Assembly: GCF_032163395.1 (NCBI RefSeq)
Contig: NZ_CP119970.1
Coordinates: 62,001 to 126,000 of the forward strand
Length of the DNA: 64,000 bases
DNA from: Gloeocapsopsis dulcis
GTDB lineage: Bacteria > Cyanobacteriota > Cyanobacteriia > Cyanobacteriales > Chroococcidiopsidaceae
Direction: 5' to 3'
Below are positions 1-10,000 of the stretch, one piece after another (position 1 is the stretch's first letter; each line of letters opens with the position of its first letter). The notes beneath the pieces are model-generated. The model ran no database searches, had not been told where the DNA came from, and saw only the letters and a program-made list of their open reading frames with translations. Both the position numbers and the translations under genes were made by a program.

Positions 1-1453
1 TACTACCCTCGTTGAAGTTCCGATTGCGTGGTATATCACCATTTGGATTGGGTAATACAGTGCCGATGGCTGGTAAGCCAAAGCCTATATATCTGTCAGC
101 TTCAAAGTCTGAAAAATCTCCTTCAAAAATCAACTTTGTGTTGTCGCTAATTATCCAATTGATGACAGATGCAATTGACAGGGTTCTGATTTCAGAAAAA
201 TCAGTAAAAGTACCTCGATCTTGGTAAGAAGCATTTAATCTGTACAATAGAGTTCTAGAGTCATTCAAAGGGCCTGATATATCCAAAGCAGCACGATAAA
301 AATCATAGTTGCCGATGCTTAATCCAGCAGAGTAGTAGGGATTACGAAGTGGTTGCTTTGTGATAATATTAATTGTCCCACCCGGAGTTGCTCCACCAAA
401 GAGGACAGAAGCGGGACCCAGTAGGACTTCTATTCTTTCAACGTTTGAAAGGTCTAAACCACTGCTGGCAAAATTATCTCTCAAACCATTTCTGAGGAAA
501 TTACCTGAAAATTCACTGATTCTAAAACCTCGAATATTAAACTCACTTCTAGTACTGCCAGCAGAATTGGTTGCTGAAGTAGTGCCAGTAGCATTTCTTA
601 AAGCGTCTTCTAATCGAACTGCTTGCTGGTCTTTTATAACTTGTTGCGGTACTACCTGAATCGATTGAGGAATATCGCGCAACGGAGTATCAGTTCGAGT
701 TGCCGTTGACACATTAGGTACACGATACCCTGTATCTTGCTGCTCTGCGGTCACTACTAACTCAATTAGCTCATCCTCTTGTTCTGATGATTCCTCTGGC
801 GGGATTTCACCCATGGGCTGCTCAACCCCAGGCTGCACTGCAATTGCCGCAGGTTTCAAAGCAAAAATCAACCCTTCATCACCGTCAAAGAACTCAACAC
901 TTGGCAATCCTGTTTCACCCGCCACCGTCACCCGAATAGTATTAGCATCAATGTTAGTAACCGTTATCTCAGTAATCCCCTCAACAGGGTTTTGAGAACG
1001 GAATGTGAACCCATCACCACTGGGTAAACGCAATTGAGCATTGGGAATGTCAGCGATAAAGTTATTCTCAGTACTGCGATTAGTGATTTGCAGTTGTTCT
1101 CCCTGAGTGGTTTGTAATATCACCTCCACACCTTGTTCAGTGGGATTAGCTTGTACCCCCGTCACCTGTATTACCTCAGAGGAAGCTGGCGACTGTACGA
1201 GTAATTCTGCACTCTGGGAAACCTGCGGAATCTGACTCAGCTGAAGAATCTTTCTGTTACTGGAAGCCAATACCGGAGATTTACTGCTTACAAACTCTTT
1301 ATCTGTAATTGCGATCGCGTCATGTAATGCAGATTTTTCGACTGTCGCAGTAGAAGATCCATCTTGAGTTTTTTCACTTCTAGCAGGAGTGCTAAGCAAC
1401 ACCACAACTACACCTGTCAGCAACAAACTTTGAAATAACTTATCTAACTTCAT
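1..1453 (-). CDS. TonB-dependent siderophore receptor, N-terminal part (runs off the window)
   Basis: Outer-membrane receptor for TonB-driven uptake of a metal chelate; only the first ~484 codons are in the window. Reading the minus strand from ATG at 1453 gives a signal peptide (MKLDKLFQSLLL...STPARSE), an AMIN-type domain (around residues 75-200, e.g. ITVTNIDANTIRVTVAG), an acidic linker, a TonB-box-like ELVVTA, and a plug domain with RDIPQSIQVVPQQ, FNIRGFR, NVERIEVLLGPASVLFG and GGTINIITKQP. The AMIN plus plug layout is usual for cyanobacterial siderophore receptors. It is divergent from the PKS/NRPS operon across a 916-bp gap, so it is probably the importer of that cluster's product or of a related chelate. 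A weak Fur-like site lies about 60 bp upstream of the start. The family call is firm; the ligand is inferred from context only. Confidence 0.93.
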   Translation of the reverse strand, partial: MKLDKLFQSLLLTGVVVVLLSTPARSEKTQDGSSTATVEKSALHDAIAITDKEFVSSKSPVLASSNRKILQLSQIPQVSQSAELLVQSPASSEVIQVTGVQANPTEQGVEVILQTTQGEQLQITNRSTENNFIADIPNAQLRLPSGDGFTFRSQNPVEGITEITVTNIDANTIRVTVAGETGLPSVEFFDGDEGLIFALKPAAIAVQPGVEQPMGEIPPEESSEQEDELIELVVTAEQQDTGYRVPNVSTATRTDTPLRDIPQSIQVVPQQVIKDQQAVRLEDALRNATGTTSATNSAGSTRSEFNIRGFRISEFSGNFLRNGLRDNFASSGLDLSNVERIEVLLGPASVLFGGATPGGTINIITKQPLRNPYYSAGLSIGNYDFYRAALDISGPLNDSRTLLYRLNASYQDRGTFTDFSEIRTLSIASVINWIISDNTKLIFEGDFSDFEADRYIGFGLPAIGTVLPNPNGDIPRNRNFNEGS

Positions 1454-1512
1454 TTATCCATTCACACTCAATCACACTATTTGTCCGTGCCCAAAGACAC
1501 AATGAGTAGATT

Positions 1513-1527
1513 TGAAAACTATTGTCA
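1513..1527. promoter_or_regulatory. Possible Fur-type 7-1-7 site upstream of the TonB receptor
   Basis: The 15-mer TGAAAACTATTGTCA matches 11 of the 14 arm positions of the inverted repeat TGATAAT-N-ATTATCA used by cyanobacterial Fur/Zur proteins. It lies about 60 bp upstream of the receptor start, where a repressor would act. The match is imperfect and the region is AT-rich, so chance is a real possibility. Confidence 0.35.
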
Positions 1528-1901
1528 TTTAATTAGCGTTTAAATAGTACAACCAGGTGACATAAAACACAAGCCTATTAATAATTTCTTCTAATTAGTG
1601 TGCTACATAACAAACAGCAACTATTCTTAAACTAAGTATTCAGTTAATATAGGTTACAAATATTACAAGTATGGTTAAATCACTTCTATTATCAAGAATT
1701 ACAACCTCCAAATAGTGTATCCAACCATGAATTAGCGCAAAATACAGCTAAATTGATTTAGTCCTCCGCAAACAACGTAGAGATAACAAGTCTTGAAAAC
1801 AATCCTAATATTTTTTTGCCATCTATCAAAAGATATAAAGTTCTGTTATTAGATTAACTAATAGATGTCCAAAATAATAATAATAATATTAATGGCTTAA
1901 G

Positions 1902-1933
1902 CTGTTGCTAATGGTACTGATTTTCGTTATTGT
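1902..1933 (+). promoter_or_regulatory. Conserved upstream element, copy A (before PKS1)
   Basis: A 32-base block, beginning CTGTTGCTAATGGTACTGAT and ending CGTTATTGT, recurs with two mismatches at 47746-47777. Weaker similarity continues for another ~45 bases (CTAAATAAAAATAG, then TCAATAA). Copy A lies 437 bases before the PKS1 ATG, copy B 353 bases before the second sucrase/ferredoxin-like gene. Duplicated noncoding DNA ahead of two transcription units of one cluster suggests a shared operator or promoter, perhaps for the AraC/PchR-like regulator at 43.6-44.6 kb. That link is inference. Confidence 0.5.
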
Positions 1934-2369
1934 AGGACAAGCTAAATAAAAATAGCTGTCAATAAATCAATCAAGACTACCTAAAAGATTGCTGTTATTA
2001 GCGCATAACTCAGTAACAAAACCATCAAGTCTGGCTGCAGTAATCATCGCACATCTGGACCTAAGTATTAGGAACTGATACAGACAACGATTTTTTCACT
2101 CAACTTACAAAGCCTCATAAGGAATACCCCTTAATTTTCTGTTTTGAAATACTAAAAGTAAGGCTGCTTTGTATAAACGTAAATATTGCAGTTTTGTTAT
2201 CAAACAGAGACATTAAAAGTTTGTTTCGATCATTGCTCAACTTCGTTACTATTCCTATCTGAAGTCAAAAATATGATTAGTGGATGGAATAGGTTCAAGG
2301 AACACTAATACAAAAAAGCTTTGGATAGGTTTTTCCGCTGATAAAAATCAGTAAATAGAGTTAAATACA

Positions 2370-5300
2370 ATGAATAATTCAGTAACATTCAGTCAAACTG
2401 GATTAGAAGTAGCCATCATTGGCATGGTAGGTCGTTTTCCTGGCTCCCAAAATCTTGACGAGTTTTGGCGAAATCTACGTGATGGTGTAGAATCCGTAGT
2501 CTCTTTAACAGATGAAGAACTCAAATCTTCAGGAATAGATATTATCAATATCAACGATAATTATGTTAAAGCAGCAGCTATATTAGAAAATACAGAATTA
2601 TTTGATGCTTCATTTTTTGGATTCAATCCTAGAGAAGCTGAAGTTATCGATCCTCAGCAGCGTATTTTCTTGGAATGTGCTTGGGAAGCTCTGGAAAATG
2701 CTGGATACGATCCTAAACAGTATCAAGGTTCGATTGGGGTTTATGCTGGTGCAGGAATTAATAATTATTTGATTAATCTTTATTCCAATCAGAATATCAG
2801 AAATTCTATTGATGCTCAACAGCTTGTTTTTGCAAATGACAAAGATTTCCTGACAACAAGAGTATCTTATAAATTAGAACTAGAAGGTCCCTCCGTAGAT
2901 GTTCAAACAGCCTGTTCAACTTCATTAGTTGCTGTGCATTTAGCCTGCCGAAGTTTACTAGGTGGGGAATGTGATATTGCCTTAGCTGGTGGTGTTGCAA
3001 TCAATGCATCACAAAAAACTGGATATTCTTATCCAGAAGGTGGGATTCTGTCTCCAGATGGTCATTGCCGTGCATTTGATGCTAAAGGACAAGGAACTGT
3101 TTTTGGTAATGGTGTAGGCATTGTAGTTTTAAAGCGATTAGAAGATGCTCTCGCTGATGGAGATTGCGTCCATGCTGTGATCAAAGGTTCAGCGATTAAT
3201 AACGATGGTGCTCTCAAAGTTAGTTATACAGCACCTCGTATTGATACCCAAGCAAAGGTAATTAGAACAGCTCAAACAATTGCTGAAGTTAACCCAGAAA
3301 CTATTACCTACATCGAGGCACACGGAACAGGAACATCTTTGGGAGATCCAATTGAAATTGCAGCACTAACGCAAGCTTTTCGTGCGGGCACTCAAAATAA
3401 AGGATTCTGTGCTATTGGTTCCGTCAAGACAAATATCGGACACCTTGATACTACAGCGGGTGTTGCAGGATTGATTAAAACTGTACTTGCACTGAAAAAC
3501 AAGCAAATACCACCGAGCTTACATTTTCAGCAGCCCAATCCTCAAATTGACTTTGATAACAGTCCTTTTTACGTCAATACGACACTTTCAGAGTGGAAAA
3601 CTAACGGCATTCCCCGCCGTGCTGGAGTAAGTTCATTTGGCATTGGTGGAACCAACGCTCATGTGATTCTGGAAGAAGCACCACCTGCTCAACCCTCTAA
3701 TCTTTCTCGCCCTTGGCAGTTGTTATTACTCTCTGCGAAAACTGAGTCAGCATTAGAAACTGCCACGACAAATCTAGTTACTCACCTCAAACAACATCCT
3801 GAGTTAAACTTGGCTGATGTTGCATATACTCTACAAGTTGGTCGGGAAGCATTTGAGCATCGTCGTCTGCTTCTATGTCAGAACTATGAGGATGCAATTA
3901 CAGTTCTGGAAAATTTAGACTCACAAAGAACATTTACCCACTTCCAAGAACCTTGCAACAGACAAATTGTCTTCATGTTTCCTGGTCAAGGTTCACAGTA
4001 TGCGAACATGGGACGAGAGCTATATGAGACTGAGCCAGTATTTCGGAAACATATAGATGAGTGCTGTGAATTACTTAAGTCTCATCTTGGCGTTGACTTA
4101 CGCACAATATTATATCCAAATGAAGACAAAACAGGAGTTGCTACACAACAACTCCAACAAACTCAGATTACTCAGCCTGCTCTATTTGTAATTGAATATG
4201 CCCTAGCTCAGCTATGGATGGTGTGGGGTATATCTCCTGTGGCAATGATTGGTCATAGCATCGGAGAATATGTAGCAGCTTGTTTGGCGGGTGTGTTTTC
4301 TCTAGAAGATGCTTTAGCACTAGTTGCTACTCGTGGACGACTCATGCAACAAATTCCATCTGGTGCGATGCTTTCAGTTGCACTTTCTGAAGAGGCTATA
4401 CAATCTTATCTTCATGAAAACCTTTCTCTGGCGGCAGTTAATGCACCTTCTTCTTGTGTGGTGTCCGGTTTAGAACCAGCAATAGACCAATTGCAAGAGA
4501 AACTAGAATCAGCGCGTGTCAGTTGTAGACGTTTGCATACGTCCCATGCCTTTCATTCGCAAATGATCGAACCAGTCATTGAAACTTTCACCCAATCCTT
4601 AGGAAAAGTCAAACTCAATCCCCCGCAAATTCCTTTTTTGTCTAATGTCACTGGAACTTGGATTACTGCCGCACAAGCAACAGATTCTAACTATTGGGCT
4701 AGCCATCTAAGGCAGCCAGTATGTTTCAATCAAGGCGTAATTGAGTTGCTTAAACAGCCGGAGCAGATACTCTTAGAAGTTGGTCCGGGACGGACGTTAA
4801 GTAGTTTGGTTAAACAACAGCCAACAAAAGAAGTGCTAGCACTGACCTCTATCCGGCATCCGCAAGAGCAACAATCAGATGTAGCCTTTTTACTCAATAC
4901 CTTGGGTAAGCTGTGGTTAGTAGGGGTTCAAATTGACTGGACTAGTTTTTATATCAATGAACAGCGTCATCGCTTACCTTTACCGACATACCCCTTTGAG
5001 CGTCAGCGTTATTGGATTGATGCCAGTCCAGAGAGTGCTTTTACAGAATCACAACAAACATTACACAAAAATCCAAATATTGCCGATTGGTTTTATGTTC
5101 CTCGTTGGAAAGAATCTACACCAATTGAGCTTTTCCAAAAGGAAAAATTAACGGAACAAAAGTCATGCTGGTTAGTCTTTATTGATACCTATGGAATTGG
5201 AGCAGAAATTGCAGAACGACTCACGCAACAGAATCAAGATGTAATTCTTGTTAAAATTGCAGATAAATTTGCCAAACTGAATGACCGTACATACGGCATT

Positions 5301-7052
5301 AATCCCCAACAAAGAGATGATTATGATCTCTTAATTCAAAAACTACAAGAGCAGAATTGGATTCCACAAAGAATAGCCCATTTTTGGAGCGTTACACCTA
5401 ATGATATTTTATCTAGTCAAAAGATAGATGAACAAACTCAACATCAATTTTTTGAAGATTGCCAATATCTTGGTTTTTGGAGCCTACTATTTCTAGCACA
5501 AGCATTAGGTCAACAAGACATTAGTGATTCTCTAAAGCTGACGGTTGTAACTAGTAATTTATATGATATAGCTGGTAAGGAAAAACTATGTCCGCATAAG
5601 GCTACTGTATTAGGACCATGTAAAGTAATTCCCAAGGAATATCCAAACATTAATTGTTGTACTATTGATATAGTCATACCTTCTTCCAAAACACCATCAA
5701 TCCAAAACATCTTGGATTGTCTCATAACAGAATTCACAGCCAAGCAAACCAATAACATAGTTGCTTATCGTGGCTTTCATCGCTGGATTCAAACCTTTGA
5801 AGCTGTACATTTGGAGCAGAGTGGGTGTGATAACATTAAATTACAAACAAAAGGGGTGTACTTAATTGCTGGTGGATTAGGAGGTATTGGTTTAGCATTG
5901 GCAGAATATTTAGCAAAAACAGTACAAGCTAAATTGGTTCTAGTTGGAAGAAAGAGTATCCCTGAAAAAGATAATTGGCAAGAATGGCTAGAAACACACG
6001 ATAAAAAAGATAAAATTAGCTGTATAATCCGTAAATTACAAGTATTAGAAGCTCTTGGCGCAGAAGTGTTTGTAGTTAGCACCGATGTCACCAATTACAA
6101 ACAGGTAAAGACTGTAATTGATATATCAATAGAAAAGTTTGGACAAATTAATGGTGTTATCCATGCAGCTGGTATTGCGAGTGGCGGTGTTATCCAACTC
6201 AAAACAGAAGATATGGCAAACAATGTATTAGCACCAAAAGTTAGAGGAACAATAGTAATTAAAGAGTCCTTAAAAAACATCAATCTTGATTTTTTCGTAC
6301 TTTGTTCATCCCAAAGTTCTATTTTAGGGGAATTTGGGCAAGTAGATTATTGTGCTGCTAACGCATTTTTAGATGCATACGCGCACCTTAATACTTACAA
6401 ACTTAATCAATTCACAGTATCAATTAACTGGGATGCATGGCAAGAGGTAGGTATGGCAGTGGAAACTACTGTGCCAGATGAACTTAAACAAAGTCGTGAA
6501 GAAAGTCTCAAAAAAGGAATAATACCTCAAGAAGGTGCTGATTCATTTCATCGTATCCTATCAAGTGGATTGCCTCAAGTTGTAGTCTCAACACGAGATT
6601 TCCCATCTATATGGAAGCAAAATCTTTTTTTCAAGTCTTCAGAAGAAGAACTAGCATTTTTGGAAGAAAGATTAGCTTCTACTCGTATTTCCAAACCAAC
6701 TCATCCTCGTCCAAATCTTAAAAGTAATTATGTACCTGCTCGCAATGAGATTGAACAAATTATTGTACAAATATGGCAGGAACTTCTTGGCATTGAGAAA
6801 GTAGGTATTCATGACAATTTTTTTGATTTAGGAGGTAATTCTTTAATAAGTATCCAGCTTGTTTCCCAGTTACAAAAAAAACTGAATATTCAAATTCCTG
6901 TGGTCAGTCTTTACAAAAGGCCTACTGTCAGTTCTCTAGCTGAAATTTTAAGTAGTAGTGAAGACGAAAAAAATATTGGCGAAGCAAGCAATTCTAGAGG
7001 AGAAAAACGAAGAGAAAAGAAAAAGCAACGCCAGCGTATTGTAAACAAATAA
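2370..7052 (+). CDS. PKS1: type I modular polyketide synthase, KS-AT-KR-ACP
   Basis: One extension module of 1560 residues, predicted first in the assembly line. The KS (about 13-435) has the active Cys182 in TACSTSL and the His motifs EAHGTGTSLGDP and KTNIGHLD. The AT (about 535-830) has GHSIGEY (Ser630) and HAFHS, the malonyl-type signature. The KR (catalytic half about 1155-1400) has an intact NADPH loop GGLGGIG and a YCAAN active-site block, so it should reduce to a beta-hydroxyl. The ACP near residue 1488 carries the phosphopantetheine Ser in GGNSLIS. DH, ER and MT domains are absent. The tail is strongly basic (KRREKKKQRQRIVNK), as in PKS3 and NRPS1, which also precede a KS. No loading domain or CoA ligase is present, so the starter unit is unknown. 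Part of KS-AT is identical in DNA to PKS2 (see the 884-bp repeat). PKS2 follows after 20 bp. Confidence 0.96.
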   Translation: MNNSVTFSQTGLEVAIIGMVGRFPGSQNLDEFWRNLRDGVESVVSLTDEELKSSGIDIININDNYVKAAAILENTELFDASFFGFNPREAEVIDPQQRIFLECAWEALENAGYDPKQYQGSIGVYAGAGINNYLINLYSNQNIRNSIDAQQLVFANDKDFLTTRVSYKLELEGPSVDVQTACSTSLVAVHLACRSLLGGECDIALAGGVAINASQKTGYSYPEGGILSPDGHCRAFDAKGQGTVFGNGVGIVVLKRLEDALADGDCVHAVIKGSAINNDGALKVSYTAPRIDTQAKVIRTAQTIAEVNPETITYIEAHGTGTSLGDPIEIAALTQAFRAGTQNKGFCAIGSVKTNIGHLDTTAGVAGLIKTVLALKNKQIPPSLHFQQPNPQIDFDNSPFYVNTTLSEWKTNGIPRRAGVSSFGIGGTNAHVILEEAPPAQPSNLSRPWQLLLLSAKTESALETATTNLVTHLKQHPELNLADVAYTLQVGREAFEHRRLLLCQNYEDAITVLENLDSQRTFTHFQEPCNRQIVFMFPGQGSQYANMGRELYETEPVFRKHIDECCELLKSHLGVDLRTILYPNEDKTGVATQQLQQTQITQPALFVIEYALAQLWMVWGISPVAMIGHSIGEYVAACLAGVFSLEDALALVATRGRLMQQIPSGAMLSVALSEEAIQSYLHENLSLAAVNAPSSCVVSGLEPAIDQLQEKLESARVSCRRLHTSHAFHSQMIEPVIETFTQSLGKVKLNPPQIPFLSNVTGTWITAAQATDSNYWASHLRQPVCFNQGVIELLKQPEQILLEVGPGRTLSSLVKQQPTKEVLALTSIRHPQEQQSDVAFLLNTLGKLWLVGVQIDWTSFYINEQRHRLPLPTYPFERQRYWIDASPESAFTESQQTLHKNPNIADWFYVPRWKESTPIELFQKEKLTEQKSCWLVFIDTYGIGAEIAERLTQQNQDVILVKIADKFAKLNDRTYGINPQQRDDYDLLIQKLQEQNWIPQRIAHFWSVTPNDILSSQKIDEQTQHQFFEDCQYLGFWSLLFLAQALGQQDISDSLKLTVVTSNLYDIAGKEKLCPHKATVLGPCKVIPKEYPNINCCTIDIVIPSSKTPSIQNILDCLITEFTAKQTNNIVAYRGFHRWIQTFEAVHLEQSGCDNIKLQTKGVYLIAGGLGGIGLALAEYLAKTVQAKLVLVGRKSIPEKDNWQEWLETHDKKDKISCIIRKLQVLEALGAEVFVVSTDVTNYKQVKTVIDISIEKFGQINGVIHAAGIASGGVIQLKTEDMANNVLAPKVRGTIVIKESLKNINLDFFVLCSSQSSILGEFGQVDYCAANAFLDAYAHLNTYKLNQFTVSINWDAWQEVGMAVETTVPDELKQSREESLKKGIIPQEGADSFHRILSSGLPQVVVSTRDFPSIWKQNLFFKSSEEELAFLEERLASTRISKPTHPRPNLKSNYVPARNEIEQIIVQIWQELLGIEKVGIHDNFFDLGGNSLISIQLVSQLQKKLNIQIPVVSLYKRPTVSSLAEILSSSEDEKNIGEASNSRGEKRREKKKQRQRIVNK
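3507..4390 (+). repeat. 884-bp exact repeat, copy 1 (PKS1, KS end through AT core)
   Basis: Line-by-line comparison shows every base identical to 8207-9090 (constant offset 4700). It starts in the codons before PPSLHFQQP at the KS end and stops 13 codons after the AT block ATRGRLMQQ, before HAFH. Flanking sequence on both sides diverges at once, as expected for gene conversion or recombination between homologous modules. Confidence 0.97.
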
Positions 7053-7072
7053 TTTACTTTTAAAGAAAATAT

Positions 7073-10000
7073 ATGCAGTATACAGAACAATTTGACAATA
7101 CAAACACTAACCTAGACATAGCCATCATTGGTATGGCTGGCCAGTTCCCTGGAGCAAAAAACCCTGAAGAATTTTGGCAAAATCTGCAAGATGGGGTTGA
7201 GTCAATTTACTTTTTTACAGAACAGGAACTAGAAAATTCGGGTATAGATAATGCAAAATTAAGTGATCCTAATTATGTAAAAGCAAAACCTTTACTAAAA
7301 GACATAGAGTTTTTTGACGCGTCGTTCTTTAATTTTTCTCCAAAAGAAGCCGAAGTTATCGACCCTCAACAACGTTTATTTTTAGAGTGTGCTTTAGAGG
7401 CTCTTGAAGTCTCTGGTTATGGTTCGGCTCAAGGTTCTATAGGAGTTTATGCAGGTTGCAGCATGAGTAGCTACCTGTTAAATCTTTATTCAAATCCTGA
7501 TGCCATGCGATTAGAAGAAATGATTTTATTGGGAAATGATAAAGATTCTTTAGCAACACGTACTTCTTATAAACTAAACCTAAAAGGTCCAAGTTTTAAT
7601 ATCCAAACTTTTTGTTCTACATCGTTAGTAGCTGTTCATGTAGCTTGCCAAAGTTTGCTTAATTATGAATGTGATATGGCTTTGGCTGGCGGTGTTTCGA
7701 TACAAGTGCCACAAAAAGCTGGTTACAATTATCAACAAGAAGGTATTTTATCACCTGATGGACATTGTCGTGCTTTTGATGCACAAGCCCAAGGAACAGT
7801 TTTTGGTAACGGTTTGGGCATTGTAGTTTTAAAACGACTAGAAGATGCTCTTGCCGATGGAGATTGCATTCATGCTGTGATTAAAGGTTCAGCTATCAAT
7901 AACGATGGATCTTTAAAAGCTAGTTATACAGCACCCAGTGTAGATGGCCAAGCCGAAGTGATTGTAGAGGCTTTATCTGATGCTGGAGTAGATCCCGATA
8001 CTGTAACCTATGTAGAAACTCACGGAACAGGGACATCTTTAGGAGACCCGATTGAAATTGCTGCATTAACCCAAGCTTTTCGCACTCAAACCCAGAAAAC
8101 ACAATTCTGTGCTATTGGTTCCGTCAAAACTAACATTGGGCATTTAGATAGGGCAGCAGGTATTTCAAGTATGATTAAAGCTGTGCTAGCACTAAAATAT
8201 AAACAGATACCACCGAGCTTACATTTTCAGCAGCCCAATCCTCAAATTGACTTTGATAACAGTCCTTTTTACGTCAATACGACACTTTCAGAGTGGAAAA
8301 CTAACGGCATTCCCCGCCGTGCTGGAGTAAGTTCATTTGGCATTGGTGGAACCAACGCTCATGTGATTCTGGAAGAAGCACCACCTGCTCAACCCTCTAA
8401 TCTTTCTCGCCCTTGGCAGTTGTTATTACTCTCTGCGAAAACTGAGTCAGCATTAGAAACTGCCACGACAAATCTAGTTACTCACCTCAAACAACATCCT
8501 GAGTTAAACTTGGCTGATGTTGCATATACTCTACAAGTTGGTCGGGAAGCATTTGAGCATCGTCGTCTGCTTCTATGTCAGAACTATGAGGATGCAATTA
8601 CAGTTCTGGAAAATTTAGACTCACAAAGAACATTTACCCACTTCCAAGAACCTTGCAACAGACAAATTGTCTTCATGTTTCCTGGTCAAGGTTCACAGTA
8701 TGCGAACATGGGACGAGAGCTATATGAGACTGAGCCAGTATTTCGGAAACATATAGATGAGTGCTGTGAATTACTTAAGTCTCATCTTGGCGTTGACTTA
8801 CGCACAATATTATATCCAAATGAAGACAAAACAGGAGTTGCTACACAACAACTCCAACAAACTCAGATTACTCAGCCTGCTCTATTTGTAATTGAATATG
8901 CCCTAGCTCAGCTATGGATGGTGTGGGGTATATCTCCTGTGGCAATGATTGGTCATAGCATCGGAGAATATGTAGCAGCTTGTTTGGCGGGTGTGTTTTC
9001 TCTAGAAGATGCTTTAGCACTAGTTGCTACTCGTGGACGACTCATGCAACAAATTCCATCTGGTGCGATGCTTTCAGTTGCACTTTCTGAGGAGGCAATA
9101 CAATCCTGTCTTGATGAAAACCTTTCGCTAGCGGCAGTTAATGCACCTTCTTTGTGTGTTGTATCGGGATTAGAACCAGCAATAGACGACTTGCAACAAC
9201 AACTACAATCAGCAGGTGTCAGCTGTAGACACTTGCATACTTCCCATGCCTTTCATTCCCATATGATGGATTCTATCTTGGAAGTATTTACTGAGCAAGT
9301 TAAAAAAATCAATTTAAATTATCCTAAAATTCCTTTTATCTCCAACCTCACAGGAACATGGATTACTACATCTGAAGCAACTAATCCCAGCTATTGGACA
9401 AAGCATTTACGCCACACAGTCCGCTTTGCTACAGGTATTGCTGAGTTAGTCAAAAATTCAGAGCAAGTATTATTAGAAGTTGGTCCTGGTAGAACATTAA
9501 ATACTTTTGCCAAACAACAAACTAATGATGCAATATTTTTGAGTTCAATGCGCCATCCAAAAGACCAACAGTCGGATATAGCATTTTTACTCAATACTTT
9601 GGGGCGACTTTGGTTAGCAGGGGTACAAGTAGATTGGTACGGTTTTTATGCACAGGAACAACGTCAGCGTCTTCCATTGCCTACATACCCCTTTGAAAGA
9701 CAAAAATATTGGATTGAAGCGCAACCGGAAGCTAATGCAGTCATCCCAACTCAAAGATTATTAACTAGGAAGTCCAATATTGCCGACTGGTTCTACGTTC
9801 CCACTTGGGAAAGGGATATAGCGTCTGATTATTACCATATTCAAACGCAAACAACGCAAAAACTCTGCTGGTTAATTTTTGTTGACACTTGTGGACTAGG
9901 TTCAGAAATTGCTAAACGACTAGAACAGGAAGGTCAAGATTTCATTACTGTAGCTCCAGCAGAGGAATTTACGCTACTGAGCGAGTGTACTACGGACAGG

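Larger units (their letters stand above)
1454..2369. other. Intergenic regulatory region between the TonB receptor and PKS1
   Basis: This is a 916-bp AT-rich divergent region with no convincing gene. It must hold the promoters of the receptor (minus) and of the PKS/NRPS operon (plus). A Fur-like site is at 1513-1527 and a motif repeated elsewhere in the cluster is at 1902-1933. The PKS1 leader from that motif to the start codon is over 430 bases, long for a bacterial 5' region. I could not identify a riboswitch or a small RNA in it. Confidence 0.6.

Noticed and set aside
2161-2369. A riboswitch or attenuator in the PKS1 leader
   Set aside because: The leader is long, but I could not find a convincing stable hairpin with a T-run or a known riboswitch core.
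5510-6283. Minus-strand ORFs of 60-100 codons within PKS1
   Set aside because: They lie antisense to clearly coding PKS domains, lack ribosome-binding sites and show no recognisable motif.
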